A stretch of DNA of 40,526 nt from the NCBI GenBank assembly GCA_018665815.1, contig JABJBP010000006.1, forward strand, positions 1-40,526, given 5' to 3'. A model generated the notes under the pieces. It made no database searches and was not told the origin of the DNA. It saw only the letters and a program-made list of their open reading frames with translations. The position numbers were made by a program, and so were the translations under genes. Position 1 is the first letter of the stretch. Each line of letters begins with the position of its first letter. This document shows, in pieces, positions 26,230-35,157 of this stretch. The DNA is from Rhodospirillaceae bacterium (GTDB lineage Bacteria > Pseudomonadota > Alphaproteobacteria > Rhodospirillales > Casp-alpha2).

Positions 26230-27207
26230 ATGACTGTATTTATCATCCGTCGCTTGATGCAAAGCGTGCTCGTGGTGTTCGTAATGTCGTTCCTGGTGTT
26301 CGGCGGCGTCAATCTGGTTGGCGATCCGGTCGAGATGATGGTCTCCGACGAAGCCGATCAGGAAGAGCGTGAACGGGTCATCAGGTCCATGGGGTTAGAT
26401 AAACCCTGGTACGTTCAATATGGCCTCTTCGTCGCCAACGCGGCGCAGGGGGACCTGGGTAAATCCTTCGTTTATGGCGAACAGGCGCTGGGCATTATCG
26501 TCCAGCGCATGCCGGCGACGTTTGAGTTGGCGCTGGCCGCACTGCTCATGGCCATTGTTATTGGGATACCGCTCGGTGTCTATTCAGGGCTGAATTCTGA
26601 GTCACGATTTTCCAAGGTGATTATGGCGGGATCCATACTCGGATTCTCTCTGCCGACGTTCTGGGTCGGCCTGATGTTTATCATGGTGTTCGCCGTCATG
26701 CTGGGGTGGCTGCCATCCACTGGGCGCGGCGAAACCGTCGAATTACTGGGCATCAATGTCAGTTTCCTGACGACCAACGGTCTATCGCACCTTATATTAC
26801 CTGCCGTCAATCTAGCGCTATTCAAGATATCATTGGTTATTCGTCTAGCCCGCGCCGGGACCCGTGAAATCGTCCATATGGATTTCATCAAGTTCGCCCG
26901 CGCCAAAGGCCTGAGCACACAACGGGTCATTATGGTGCATCTGATGAAGAACATCATGATCCCCGTGGTTACCGTGCTGGGGTTGGAATTCGGTGGACTG
27001 ATTGCGTTTTCAGTTGTCACTGAAACGGTCTTTGCCTGGCCTGGTATGGGCAAGCTGATTATCGATTCCATTCAAGGCTTGGACAGGCCTGTGATCGTCG
27101 CTTACCTGATGATCATCGTGCTTGTTTTTGTCGTCATCAACCTGGTGGTCGATGTCCTTTATTCGATCCTCGATCCCCGGGTTCGCATACAGGATGTTAA
27201 GGGATGA
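26230..27207 (+). CDS. ABC transporter permease, DppB/OppB type
   Basis: A 325-residue integral membrane permease. It has six predicted helices, the first at about 9-29 (QSVLVVFVMSFLVFGGVNLVG). The periplasmic stretch includes MGLDKPWYVQYGLFVANAAQGDLGKSF, split here as MGLDKPWYVQYGLF and QGDLGKSF, a family hallmark. The cytoplasmic EAA-type coupling loop reads DFIKFARAKGLSTQRVIMVH. It would pair with the DppC-type permease encoded next, whose start overlaps its stop by four bases (ATGA). That overlap implies coupled translation. The typical TETVFAWPGMGKL segment is present near the C-terminus. Confidence 0.92.
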   Translation: MTVFIIRRLMQSVLVVFVMSFLVFGGVNLVGDPVEMMVSDEADQEERERVIRSMGLDKPWYVQYGLFVANAAQGDLGKSFVYGEQALGIIVQRMPATFELALAALLMAIVIGIPLGVYSGLNSESRFSKVIMAGSILGFSLPTFWVGLMFIMVFAVMLGWLPSTGRGETVELLGINVSFLTTNGLSHLILPAVNLALFKISLVIRLARAGTREIVHMDFIKFARAKGLSTQRVIMVHLMKNIMIPVVTVLGLEFGGLIAFSVVTETVFAWPGMGKLIIDSIQGLDRPVIVAYLMIIVLVFVVINLVVDVLYSILDPRVRIQDVKG

Positions 27208-28130
27208 ACACCATCGCAGAACAGGTTGCGCCGATTGCCGCGGCGTCTGAAGTCAAAGTGGAAACACCGTTCCGGCGGTTCTGCACGGCATTCCTGGACA
27301 GCAAAGTCGCCACCACTGCCCTTATTGTCCTTGGTATTTTGATTTTCATGGCGCTTTTTGCGCCGTTAATCTCGCCGACCAATCCTTATGACCTGGCGGT
27401 TGTCAGCATCCTTGATTCGAAAATGCCACCGGGCACCAAAAGCTTGGACGGCGTGACCTTCCTGTTGGGCACTGACGGCGCTGGGCGTGATCTGGTTAGT
27501 GCGATGATTTACGGCCTGCGCATCAGTCTTGGTGTCGGCGTCATGAGCGGCATCTTCGCCATGGCCATCGGCGCCACCGTCGGCCTGATCGCGGCCTATT
27601 TCGGTGGCCGCACAGAAAACATCATCATGCGGATTGTCGATATCCAGTTGTCGTTTCCGGCCATTCTGGTGGCGTTGATCTTGCTGGCGATCCTGGGCAA
27701 GGGCGTCGACAAAATCACCATCGCCTTGATAATCGTGCAGTGGGCGTATTATGCCCGGACCGTGCGGGGGTCGGCGTTGGTGGAACGCAACAAGGAATAC
27801 ATTGAGGCGGCAACGTGCTTGGCCATCGGCCACCGGCGTATTTTGTTCCGCCACCTATTACCAAATTGCCTGCCGCCGCTGATCGTTGTTGGCACCATTC
27901 AGACGGCACATGCAATTTCCCTGGAGGCCACGCTGAGCTTCCTGGGCGTCGGATTGCCGGTTAGTGAGCCGTCGCTCGGGCTTTTGATATCGAACGGCTT
28001 CGACTACATGCTCAGTGGTAAGTACTGGATCAGTTTCTTCCCTGGCATTGCGCTGTTGATCACGATCGTTTCCATCAACCTGGTCGGCGACCAGTTGCGC
28101 GACGTCCTCAACCCGCGCCTCGACCGCTAG
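27204..28130 (+). CDS. ABC transporter permease, DppC/OppC type
   Basis: A 308-residue permease. It has a cytoplasmic N-terminal tail of about 30 residues, a first helix at about 33-55 (TTALIVLGILIFMALFAP) and LLGTDGAGRDLVSAMIYG, a well-known DppC segment. The EAA coupling loop reads EYIEAATCLAIGHRRILFRH. Helices towards the C-terminus include LEATLSFLGVGLP. It overlaps the upstream permease stop by ATGA and is followed nine bases later by the first ATPase gene. The two permeases form the membrane channel of a peptide-type importer. Substrate specificity resides mainly in the binding protein. Confidence 0.92.
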   Translation: MNTIAEQVAPIAAASEVKVETPFRRFCTAFLDSKVATTALIVLGILIFMALFAPLISPTNPYDLAVVSILDSKMPPGTKSLDGVTFLLGTDGAGRDLVSAMIYGLRISLGVGVMSGIFAMAIGATVGLIAAYFGGRTENIIMRIVDIQLSFPAILVALILLAILGKGVDKITIALIIVQWAYYARTVRGSALVERNKEYIEAATCLAIGHRRILFRHLLPNCLPPLIVVGTIQTAHAISLEATLSFLGVGLPVSEPSLGLLISNGFDYMLSGKYWISFFPGIALLITIVSINLVGDQLRDVLNPRLDR

Positions 28131-28139
28131 GTCTCTGTC

Positions 28140-29129
28140 ATGAACGATAGTCAACCGACGCTTTCGGTACAGAACTTGGAGACCCATTTTTTCACCAAGG
28201 AAGGCGTGGCGAAAGCCGTGAACGGCGTCAGCTTTGATATCGCCAAAGGTGAAATCATGGGCCTGGTGGGCGAGTCGGGCTCGGGAAAATCAGTGACCGG
28301 GTTTTCAATCATCGGCTTGGTTGATCCGCCGGGCGAGGTGGTCGGCGGCAAGGTTTTGTTCAACGGCGAAGATTTGGTGCAGGCCGGTGAAGAGCGCATG
28401 CGCCAGTTGCGCGGCAATCGGGTCGCGATGATTTTCCAAGACCCGATGATGACGTTGAACCCGGTGCTGCGGGTGGATACGCAAATGATTGAGACCGTGC
28501 TGGCGCACGATAAATCCGTCAGCAAGGATGAAGCGCGCCAACGTTCACGGGATGCGTTGGGACAGGTCGGCATTCCGTCTCCGGATGAACGTCTGAAGGC
28601 TTATCCGCATCAGTTTTCCGGCGGTATGCGCCAGCGTGTGGCCATTGCTATCGCTTTGTTGAACAAACCCGACGTAATTATCGCCGATGAGCCGACGACG
28701 GCCCTGGACGTTACCATTCAAGGTCAAATTCTTTATGAAGCGCAGAAACTTTGCCGCGAAACCGGCACGGCGCTGATTTGGATCACCCATGATTTGGCCG
28801 TGGTCGCCGGTCTGGCGGATCGGATTTCCGTCATGTATGCGGGCCGTGTCGTTGAACAAGGCAAATTGGACGATGTGCTGGATCATCCCGTGCACCCATA
28901 CACGGTCGGCTTGTTGGGCTCGGTACCGGGCCACAACACGCGGGGCCAACGGTTGTTTCAAATCCCCGGCATGACGCCGTCATTGTTGAAATTGCCGCCC
29001 GGCTGCGCGTTCCAGGAACGCTGCCCGCGCGTCGATGGTGCCTGCGAGGCCGATCCGGGCATCACCCATCCGGTCGATGGCCGCAATGTGCGCTGCTTCC
29101 ATCCGCACCTCGAGGAGGCGGCACAATGA
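28140..29129 (+). CDS. ABC transporter ATPase, DppD/OppD type
   Basis: A 329-residue ATPase. Walker A GESGSGKS is at 44-51, the Q-loop in [13 protein letters not shown], the signature FSGGMRQRV at about 159-167 and Walker [12 protein letters not shown] at about 180-190. The H-loop is in [13 protein letters not shown]. The C-terminal oligopeptide-transporter domain carries a Cys cluster (C-x5-C-x6-C-x17-C, within [15 protein letters not shown] and RCFHPH). In characterised DppD proteins this kind of region binds an iron-sulfur cluster, and the spacing here would allow it. All catalytic motifs are canonical. Its stop overlaps the start of the next ATPase gene by four bases. Confidence 0.93.
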   Translation: MNDSQPTLSVQNLETHFFTKEGVAKAVNGVSFDIAKGEIMGLVGESGSGKSVTGFSIIGLVDPPGEVVGGKVLFNGEDLVQAGEERMRQLRGNRVAMIFQDPMMTLNPVLRVDTQMIETVLAHDKSVSKDEARQRSRDALGQVGIPSPDERLKAYPHQFSGGMRQRVAIAIALLNKPDVIIADEPTTALDVTIQGQILYEAQKLCRETGTALIWITHDLAVVAGLADRISVMYAGRVVEQGKLDDVLDHPVHPYTVGLLGSVPGHNTRGQRLFQIPGMTPSLLKLPPGCAFQERCPRVDGACEADPGITHPVDGRNVRCFHPHLEEAAQ

Positions 29130-30118
29130 CGGCGATGCTGGAAGTCAAAGATCTGACCAAGAATTTCGTCAAGCGCCTGGATATGGCGGGCAAGATTGCG
29201 CAGAAGCTCGGCTCATCCATCCGCGAGGAAGTTGTGCATGCCGTCGATACCGCCAGTTTCACGGTTGATAAAGGCGAGGTTGTCGGACTGGTCGGCGAGT
29301 CGGGGTGCGGCAAATCGACGCTGGGACGGATGATTGCCGGTATCCTGCCGCCGACGGCAGGCCAAATTTCCTTCAAAGGTGTCGAATTTACCTCGATGAC
29401 CCAAGAAGAGGGCGACGCCGCCGCGCTGGCTATCCAAATGATCTTCCAAGACCCGTTCGCATCGTTGAACCCGCGGATGCGCGTCGAGGAAATTATCGGC
29501 GAGGCGCCGGTGATTCACGGCATGACGACCATGCAGGAGAAAGCAAATTACGTCGGCGAAACCATGGAACGTGTTGGCCTGGGACGTGAATACAGCCGCC
29601 GCTATCCGCATCAGTTTTCCGGCGGTCAACGTCAGCGCATCGGTATTGCCCGCGCCCTGGCCGTGCAACCCGAATTCTTGGTTTGCGATGAGGCCATCGC
29701 AGCGCTGGATGTATCCATTCAAGCGCAGGTCATCAATCTGTTTATGGATTTGCGCACGGATCTGGATTTGACCTATCTGTTCATCAGCCACGATTTATCG
29801 GTGGTTGAACATATTTCCGACCGTTTGGTGATTATGTATCTTGGGCGTATCGTCGAGACCGCGCCAACGGACGAGTTGTTCGACAAACCTAATCACCCCT
29901 ATACCTCGGCCCTGCTGAACGAAGTGCCTAGATTGGATCACCGGGGCATCGACTATGAGCCAGTTTCCGGCGAAATTCCGTCACCGCTGGACCCGCCCCC
30001 CGGCTGTCACTTCCATCCGCGCTGCCCGCATGCCATGGACCGGTGCAAGGCGGAAATTCCGGTGCTTCGCGAGATCGCGCCGGGTCGGCTGTCGGCCTGC
30101 CACCTCAACGACGGTTAG
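29126..30118 (+). CDS. ABC transporter ATPase, DppF/OppF type
   Basis: A 330-residue ATPase that would dimerise with the preceding DppD-type protein. Walker A GESGCGKS is at 58-65, the Q-loop in MIFQDPFASLNP, the signature in FSGGQRQRIGIARAL and the H-loop in ISHDLSVVEHISD. Walker B reads FLVCDEAIAALDVS, with Ala190 where nearly all homologues have Pro (CDEPVSALD). The catalytic Glu189 is kept, so activity is still likely. The C-terminal Cys segment (CHFHPRCPHAMDRCKAE) resembles that of other OppF/DppF proteins. The gene overlaps its upstream partner by ATGA. The formylglutamate amidohydrolase gene starts six bases after its stop, so that enzyme is clearly co-transcribed with the transporter. 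Confidence 0.93.
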   Translation: MTAMLEVKDLTKNFVKRLDMAGKIAQKLGSSIREEVVHAVDTASFTVDKGEVVGLVGESGCGKSTLGRMIAGILPPTAGQISFKGVEFTSMTQEEGDAAALAIQMIFQDPFASLNPRMRVEEIIGEAPVIHGMTTMQEKANYVGETMERVGLGREYSRRYPHQFSGGQRQRIGIARALAVQPEFLVCDEAIAALDVSIQAQVINLFMDLRTDLDLTYLFISHDLSVVEHISDRLVIMYLGRIVETAPTDELFDKPNHPYTSALLNEVPRLDHRGIDYEPVSGEIPSPLDPPPGCHFHPRCPHAMDRCKAEIPVLREIAPGRLSACHLNDG

Positions 30119-30124
30119 ACGTCC

Positions 30125-30973
30125 ATGAGCAACAACACCGTTTCGCCGGTCATCATCCAGCCGCCGGAAGGCGACCCGGTTCCGTTGGTTTTTGACAGCC
30201 CGCACAGCGGCAACATTTATCCTGACGACTTTAAAACTCTGGTGCCGTTTGAGCGCATGCGCCGCGCCGAGGATGCCTTTGTCGATGAGCTGTTCGCCGC
30301 CGCGCCAGGCCATGGTGCGACGTTGCTCGCGGCAACTTTTCCGCGCCTCTATGTCGACCCGAATCGCTCGCCGGACGACTTTGATCCGAACGAGGTCGAG
30401 GGCGATTTTCCGACGCCGCTGAAACCATCCAAAAAGGCATCGGCGGGGAAGGGGATTGTCTGGACCCGTCTGCATGGGCTTGATCAACTTTATCAGACGC
30501 CGCTCACGGCCGACGAGGTCGTGCGCCGTATTGAGACCTATTGGCGGCCCTATCATGACGCCGTGAAGGCCGCATTGGATAGCACGTTCGAACGGTTCGA
30601 CGTGGTGTATCACGTCGATTGCCATTCCATGCGCGCGCGCGGCAATCCCACCGATGAAGATGGCGAAAGTGACCGCGTCGATTTCGTTATTAGCGACGGC
30701 GACGGCACGACCAGCAAGAACGCGTTCACCCACCTCATTGCTGATCACCTCACCGGGCGTGGCTTCGACGTTGCCATCAATGACCCTTACAAAGGCGCCG
30801 AACTGGTGCGCGCGTATTCTGACCCCGAGGCCGGTCGGCATAGCGTTCAAATTGAGATTAACCGCAAACTTTATATGAATGAGCATGCAGTCGAAAAAGT
30901 CGATATCTTCGGTTCTCTTCAAACTGAAATGACAGGATTGATCTCGGCCTGTGCTGATTTCTCTACACGCTGA
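30125..30973 (+). CDS. N-formylglutamate amidohydrolase family protein (HutG-like)
   Basis: A 282-residue protein of the N-formylglutamate amidohydrolase family. Characteristic parts are VFDSPHSGNIYPDDF near the N-terminus, VDPNRSPDDF, the metal-region VYHVDCHSMRARG and the late VQIEINRKLYMNE. The family hydrolyses N-formyl-L-glutamate in histidine degradation, but many members act on other N-acyl amino acids. No hutH, hutU or hutI gene is present, so a role in histidine use is not supported by context. It is the last gene of the ABC transporter operon, six bases behind the second ATPase. I infer it processes the imported compound. Confidence 0.87.
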   Translation: MSNNTVSPVIIQPPEGDPVPLVFDSPHSGNIYPDDFKTLVPFERMRRAEDAFVDELFAAAPGHGATLLAATFPRLYVDPNRSPDDFDPNEVEGDFPTPLKPSKKASAGKGIVWTRLHGLDQLYQTPLTADEVVRRIETYWRPYHDAVKAALDSTFERFDVVYHVDCHSMRARGNPTDEDGESDRVDFVISDGDGTTSKNAFTHLIADHLTGRGFDVAINDPYKGAELVRAYSDPEAGRHSVQIEINRKLYMNEHAVEKVDIFGSLQTEMTGLISACADFSTR

Positions 30974-31014
30974 AAATAGCCGTGAACACTCAATGACCTA
31001 ACTGTTTGTTATTC

Positions 31015-31062
31015 GCGGCTAAGCGGCTAAGCGGCTAAGCGGCTAAGCGGCTAAGCGGCTAA
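31015..31062. repeat. Six perfect tandem copies of GCGGCTAA
   Basis: The 8-bp unit GCGGCTAA is repeated six times without mismatch, between the HutG-like gene and a PAS kinase start 37 bases downstream. Such short tandem arrays change copy number by slippage. Eight is not a multiple of three, but the array is outside any frame I accept. It could alter promoter spacing for the kinase. Confidence 0.95.
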
Positions 31063-31098
31063 GTTCGTCCCACTTGGTGACCAGCGGCGAGACACATT

Positions 31099-31497
31099 GT
31101 GGTCAACGAAATAGATCTTGCAGCATTGATCGAAGGCCCGGTTTTTGACGCGGTATATTCGCACAGCGTCAATCCCGTCTTATTGATGGAAGCCGGACCG
31201 GCGGAAGACGATTTCTCGATGATTGTCCGCGTCAGCGCGCCGTTTTCTGAATTGACCGGTTATACACAAGACGAAGTGATCGGCAAGACGCCTCAGTTGC
31301 TTCATGGTCGGGTGACTTCGACGGAAACTTCGGTTCGGTTGCGACGCGCGGCACATCGCCAAAAATCAATCAGCGAAGAACTTCAAATTTGCGCCAAGGA
31401 TGGGCGGGAAATTTGGGTTCAGGTTGTGTTCACACCGATCATCGATACGTCGAAAAAAGCGGTTTTTGGTGATCTACAGAGACATCAGCCGTTCTAA
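31099..31497 (+). CDS. 5' part of a frameshifted PAS histidine kinase (first PAS domain)
   Basis: A 132-codon frame from a GTG start. Residues about 15-120 are a PAS domain ([20 protein letters not shown], then [20 protein letters not shown] and the LLHG..TS segment). [17 protein letters not shown] is the usual last strand region. Homology then jumps to the next frame: in this frame the end is junk (GDLQRHQPF, stop), while the overlapping frame gives [17 protein letters not shown], the proper PAS exit and linker. The switch is at a run of five T (31463-31467), just after six A (31453-31458). It fits one extra T. The two halves together would form a kinase of about 516 residues. Confidence 0.7.
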   Translation: MVNEIDLAALIEGPVFDAVYSHSVNPVLLMEAGPAEDDFSMIVRVSAPFSELTGYTQDEVIGKTPQLLHGRVTSTETSVRLRRAAHRQKSISEELQICAKDGREIWVQVVFTPIIDTSKKAVFGDLQRHQPF

Positions 31498-32647
31498 AAA
31501 AACTCAGGCTGAATTGGCCGAGCGGACGGCCATGCTTGAGCGTGCCGAAGCACTCGGCCAAATCGGTCACTGGACATGGGATCTCGCGACCGATCATGTG
31601 TTCTGGTCGGATGAAGTTTACCGTATTCACGGGCTCGACCACACCAACGAGGCGAAGCGCGGTGACCCCATTGATTATTACCACGATGAGGACCGCGACG
31701 ATTTCCGTAAATTTCTGGGTGAAGCCAAGCGGACCGGTGCTGAGACCGAGTTCGAACTCCGCGTCGTCGACCTCAACGGCGCCGTCCATCATGTGATGAC
31801 CAAGGCCTATGGAAATCGTGACGCCGATGGGGGGCTCGTCGAAATTTACGGCGTCTTTCAGGATATGACTGGGATCAAGGAAGCCGAGGCGGGGTTGCGC
31901 CGTGCCAAAGAGGAGGCCGAGTTCGCGAGCCGCGCTAAAACCGGGTTCTTGGCCAATATGAGCCACGAATTGCGCACGCCGTTAAACGCCATCATCGGTT
32001 TCAGCGAAATGATGAGCCATGAATTGCAGGGTGAATTGCCAAAGGTCTACAAGCACTACGCGTCAGATATCGTTGACAGCGGGAAACATCTCCTCAGCAT
32101 CATCAATGACATTTTAGATATCGCCAAGATCGAAGGCGGCTCCATTGCCATTGACGAAGGATGGCATGATGTCGGTGAGATTGTTGACGCCACGATGCCG
32201 CTGGTCTCGCAAGCGGCGCTCGCCAACCGAACTGACATAATTATCGCCATGCCCGATGGTTTGCCGAAACTCAATTGCGATGACCTGCGGATGAAACAAA
32301 TTCTGCTCAATCTGCTATCAAACGGCGTCAAGTTCGCGCCCGGCGGGAAGGTCATCGTATCCGCCGAGCATGATGGCGCGGTGATCCGAATTCAGGTTGA
32401 AGACGATGGTATCGGCATGCGCCAGGCGGACCTGGAGTTAGCATTGACACCGTTCGGCCGGATCGACGAGAGCCACCTGACGCGGGGATTTCAAGGCAAC
32501 GGCTTGGGGTTGCCCTTGGCGAAAATCCTGACCGAGTTGCAGGCCGGCACATTACGTATCGAGAGCGTCGCAGGGCAGGGGACCCGTGTCGTTCTTGAGT
32601 TTCCTGCGGATGCCGCCCGCGACCCGGCACAAGGCGAATTGGTCTGA
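31400..32647 (+). CDS. 3' part of the frameshifted PAS histidine kinase (PAS, HisKA, HATPase)
   Basis: Only the sequence from about 31463 is meaningful in this frame; an internal ATG at 31532 ([18 protein letters not shown]) could start a shorter protein. A second PAS domain follows ([20 protein letters not shown] to [12 protein letters not shown]), then HisKA with phospho-acceptor His (codon 31974-31976) in [10 protein letters not shown]. The HATPase has N-box LLSNGVKF, G1 EDDGIGM and G2 GNGLGLPLA. No membrane segment is present, so it should be a soluble kinase sensing an internal signal. The C-terminus is complete. No response regulator is adjacent. If the frameshift is real, the first PAS domain is lost; it may equally be a homopolymer sequencing error. 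Confidence 0.8.
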   Translation: MGGKFGFRLCSHRSSIRRKKRFLVIYRDISRSKKTQAELAERTAMLERAEALGQIGHWTWDLATDHVFWSDEVYRIHGLDHTNEAKRGDPIDYYHDEDRDDFRKFLGEAKRTGAETEFELRVVDLNGAVHHVMTKAYGNRDADGGLVEIYGVFQDMTGIKEAEAGLRRAKEEAEFASRAKTGFLANMSHELRTPLNAIIGFSEMMSHELQGELPKVYKHYASDIVDSGKHLLSIINDILDIAKIEGGSIAIDEGWHDVGEIVDATMPLVSQAALANRTDIIIAMPDGLPKLNCDDLRMKQILLNLLSNGVKFAPGGKVIVSAEHDGAVIRIQVEDDGIGMRQADLELALTPFGRIDESHLTRGFQGNGLGLPLAKILTELQAGTLRIESVAGQGTRVVLEFPADAARDPAQGELV

Positions 32648-32649
32648 AT

Positions 32650-33798
32650 TCAGATCGCCGCCAAAGCTGATTCCAGATCGCCGATCAGGTCGTCCGCGTC
32701 TTCAATGCCGACCGATACCCGAAGTAGGTTCTTCGGCACCGCACTTTCCGGGCCTTCGACGGTAGAGCGGTGTTCAATTAGGCTTTCGACGCCGCCCAGC
32801 GATGTCGCCGGCACGAACACCCGGCACGCGGTGGCGACACGCTTCGCTTCATCTGCACCACCGCTCACCAGCAACGACAACATGCCGCCGAAGCCGCCGT
32901 TCATTTGCACCCGCGCGATGTCGTGGCCGGGGTGGCCCGGAAGGCCCGGATAGAGCATGGCATCAAGTTTCGCGTGGCCATCGAAATGGCTTGCGATCTT
33001 CAAGGCGTTTTCCGATGACCGCTCAACCCGCAGATAGACAGTGCGCATGCCGCGCAACAGCAACCAAGCCTCAAAAGGCCCGCAGATGGCACCGATGAGC
33101 AGGCGCGCGCGCTTAATCTCTTCCCATCGCGTATCCATCTCACGGGTAATCAAAAGGCCCGCCATGACATCGGAATGGCCGTTCAGGAATTTCGTTGCCG
33201 AATGCATGACGATATCGGCGCCCAATTCCATGGGGCGCATGCACACAGGCGTTGCCACCGTGTTATCGACGGCCAGGACGGCGCCGGCGTCATGGGCAAT
33301 GGTCGCGGCTTTGACGATATCGATAATATCCCAGGTCGGATTGACCAACGGTTCAACCCAAACGGCGGACGTTTCACCGGGACGGACGGCATCGGCCAAT
33401 GCATTCGGATCGCCGGCATCGAAAAACGTCACTTCAATCTTGCGGGTCTCGGAAATCCGCCGCAGCCAATCCTGGGTGCCATGGTACATGATGTGCGGCG
33501 CACACACGTGGGTACCACTGGGCACGGTCTCAAAGAACGCGGTGATCGCAGCCATGCCCGAGGCAAACACCAGCGCCGCTGCGCCGCCTTCCAGCGTCGC
33601 CGCGACGGATTCCAACTGGGCGTAGGTGGGGTTGGCGGTGCGGCTGTAGGAACTTGCGCCGATCAACTCATAATCAGCGTCACGGGCGTAGGTCGTCGAC
33701 GGATGGATCGGCGGTGAGACACCGCCCGTTTCGGGATCGATGAAATGCCCGGCCTGGGCGGCAATGGTGCGCGGCGAGATGTTATTTCTGTCACTCAT
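32650..33798 (-). CDS. Cys/Met-metabolism PLP-dependent enzyme (cystathionine lyase/synthase family)
   Basis: A 382-residue fold-type I PLP enzyme of the trans-sulfuration family. The PLP lysine is Lys203 in HSATKFLNGHSDVMAG. The phosphate-binding YSRTANPTYAQLE segment and FASGMAA are intact, as is the C-terminal SLGGVESLIEHR. Members include cystathionine gamma-synthase, cystathionine beta- and gamma-lyase and methionine gamma-lyase. Length and motifs do not separate these; the style (PPIHPSTTYARD) is close to beta-lyase-like proteins often annotated MetC. It stands alone, tail to tail with the kinase (2-base gap) and divergent from the C45-type gene. Confidence 0.88.
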   Translation of the reverse strand: MSDRNNISPRTIAAQAGHFIDPETGGVSPPIHPSTTYARDADYELIGASSYSRTANPTYAQLESVAATLEGGAAALVFASGMAAITAFFETVPSGTHVCAPHIMYHGTQDWLRRISETRKIEVTFFDAGDPNALADAVRPGETSAVWVEPLVNPTWDIIDIVKAATIAHDAGAVLAVDNTVATPVCMRPMELGADIVMHSATKFLNGHSDVMAGLLITREMDTRWEEIKRARLLIGAICGPFEAWLLLRGMRTVYLRVERSSENALKIASHFDGHAKLDAMLYPGLPGHPGHDIARVQMNGGFGGMLSLLVSGGADEAKRVATACRVFVPATSLGGVESLIEHRSTVEGPESAVPKNLLRVSVGIEDADDLIGDLESALAAI

Positions 33799-33912
33799 AT
33801 TGAAGGGCTCTTTCGATGTTTGCCCTGGCCGGTGCCAAGAGCCTATAAATTGTTGATAATGTGCACTGAGCCGGACTTTAGTGAAAGCCGGAATGCCGGG
33901 GGGCTGGTTGGC

Positions 33913-34956
33913 ATGGAAACGAATAATTCAATTACCCCAGTTAGCGTCGCCGGATCACACTTCGAAATCGGCACGTCCCTGGGCGCCGCCACCGGCGATG
34001 CGATCCGCGATCGCGTTTTTACGACGCCGGAATTTGCGGAATTGAAAGCCAGGTGGTTGAACTCGACGCGGCTCGGTCAATTGGAAGAAGCGGCCCGATC
34101 CGCCTATCCCGAATTCGTCCGCGAGATCGAAGGCATGGCCGCCGGTGCCGAATTGGATTTTGAAACTCTTTTCCTGTGGAACTGCCGCGGCGATTTACGT
34201 TTGCCGCCAGATGGTGCCGAGGCCGAAGGCTGTACCTGCGTCCTGCAGCCCGCCGTGGGCCATGACAAGCCGGCCATCATCGCGCACAACGAAGACGGTG
34301 CGCCGGAGTTCTTGGGCCATTGCTTTTGGGTCACCGTAAACCCCGACGACGGCCCTGGCTTCCAGAGCTTCATGTATCCGGGCATGCTACCGGGCCACAC
34401 ATTCGGTATGAACGCCTGGGGGCTTGCTCAGACCATCAACAACATCCGCGTTCACGATCTGCAAATTGGTGTGCCACGCCAAATCATCACGCGGGCCGTG
34501 TTGGCGTGCCGGGAACTGAATGACGCCGTGGATATCCTTAAGCGCAAAGACCGCGCCAGCGGCTTTCATCATGCGTTGGGCCAAGCGGGGCTCCGGCGGC
34601 TGGTATCGGTGGAGGCGCCGGCATCCGAATGCTACGTCAAAGAAATCGAGGTGCCATCGGGGCACGCCAATCATGTCATCGACCCGTCCTTCGATACCAC
34701 CCGGCAAACGGTGACGCGCTCATCTATGCTTCGGCAAGCCAAGGTGGATACCGATTTGGGGATTTGGACCCGCGAAGAGCCCGAAGTCATTCTGTTCGAC
34801 ACCGAGACGCCCGTCTATCGGGCCAATGACGACGGCGATGATTATGCGCAAACGCTGGCGACGGGTGTGCTTCACTTGTATGCGAACGGCGCGGAATGGA
34901 CCGTGCACGCATCGCCCTCGGAACGCCACACCATTCGCGGCCGCTTGAACATCTGA
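33913..34956 (+). CDS. C45-type acyltransferase/peptidase (penicillin acyltransferase-like)
   Basis: A 347-residue Ntn-hydrolase of the peptidase C45 (isopenicillin-N acyltransferase-like) family. These proteins cut themselves before a conserved cysteine, which becomes the nucleophile. Here the likely site is Gly106/Cys107 in EAEGCTCVLQPA. The family pattern EIEGMAAGAELDFETLFLWN lies before it, and HNEDGAPEFLG and FGMNAWGLAQTINNI lie after it. The probable role is hydrolysis or transfer of an amide-bound acyl group; the natural substrate is unknown. I use the ATG at 33913; in-frame starts further up (33745, 33859) overlap the divergent PLP gene or add unconserved residues. The shared promoter region is about 115 bases. 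Confidence 0.82.
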   Translation: METNNSITPVSVAGSHFEIGTSLGAATGDAIRDRVFTTPEFAELKARWLNSTRLGQLEEAARSAYPEFVREIEGMAAGAELDFETLFLWNCRGDLRLPPDGAEAEGCTCVLQPAVGHDKPAIIAHNEDGAPEFLGHCFWVTVNPDDGPGFQSFMYPGMLPGHTFGMNAWGLAQTINNIRVHDLQIGVPRQIITRAVLACRELNDAVDILKRKDRASGFHHALGQAGLRRLVSVEAPASECYVKEIEVPSGHANHVIDPSFDTTRQTVTRSSMLRQAKVDTDLGIWTREEPEVILFDTETPVYRANDDGDDYAQTLATGVLHLYANGAEWTVHASPSERHTIRGRLNI

Positions 34957-35048
34957 TATCGGTTCGTCGCAATTCGGTGTATCTCATTTACGCCGTGCCG
35001 CTTCCATGAAATAAGGTTCCTCGGGGAATTTCTACGAAGGGGACATCC

Positions 35049-35157
35049 ATGAGCGCCATGATCTTGCATCATTATTGGCCGTCACCGGTGGCCGAGAAAG
35101 TGCGCAAGGTGTTGGGCATCAAAAATGCCAGGTGGCGCTCGGTGGAAATCCTGCGCC
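35049..35157 (+). pseudogene. Glutathione S-transferase, N-terminal stub cut by an insertion sequence
   Basis: The start MSAMILHHYWPSPVAEKVRK followed by VLGIKNARWRSVEI is the beginning of a glutathione transferase N-terminal thioredoxin domain. GAAGGGG lies just upstream of the ATG as ribosome site. After about 36 codons the frame enters the left end of the IS6-family element. No continuation of the transferase is found on the element's right side, so the rest of the gene was deleted, not merely split. Confidence 0.65.

Noticed and set aside
29981-30922. A 313-codon open frame antisense to the second ATPase and the HutG-like gene
   Set aside because: It is the mirror of a GC-rich gene's codon pattern, shows no domain, and both sense genes have strong family motifs.
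30125-30973. Calling the last transporter-operon gene hutG of histidine degradation
   Set aside because: No histidase, urocanase or imidazolonepropionase gene is nearby; the operon context points to another N-acyl substrate.
31015-31062. CRISPR array for the GCGGCTAA repeat
   Set aside because: The units are 8 bp and directly adjacent, with no spacers, and no cas gene is in the window.
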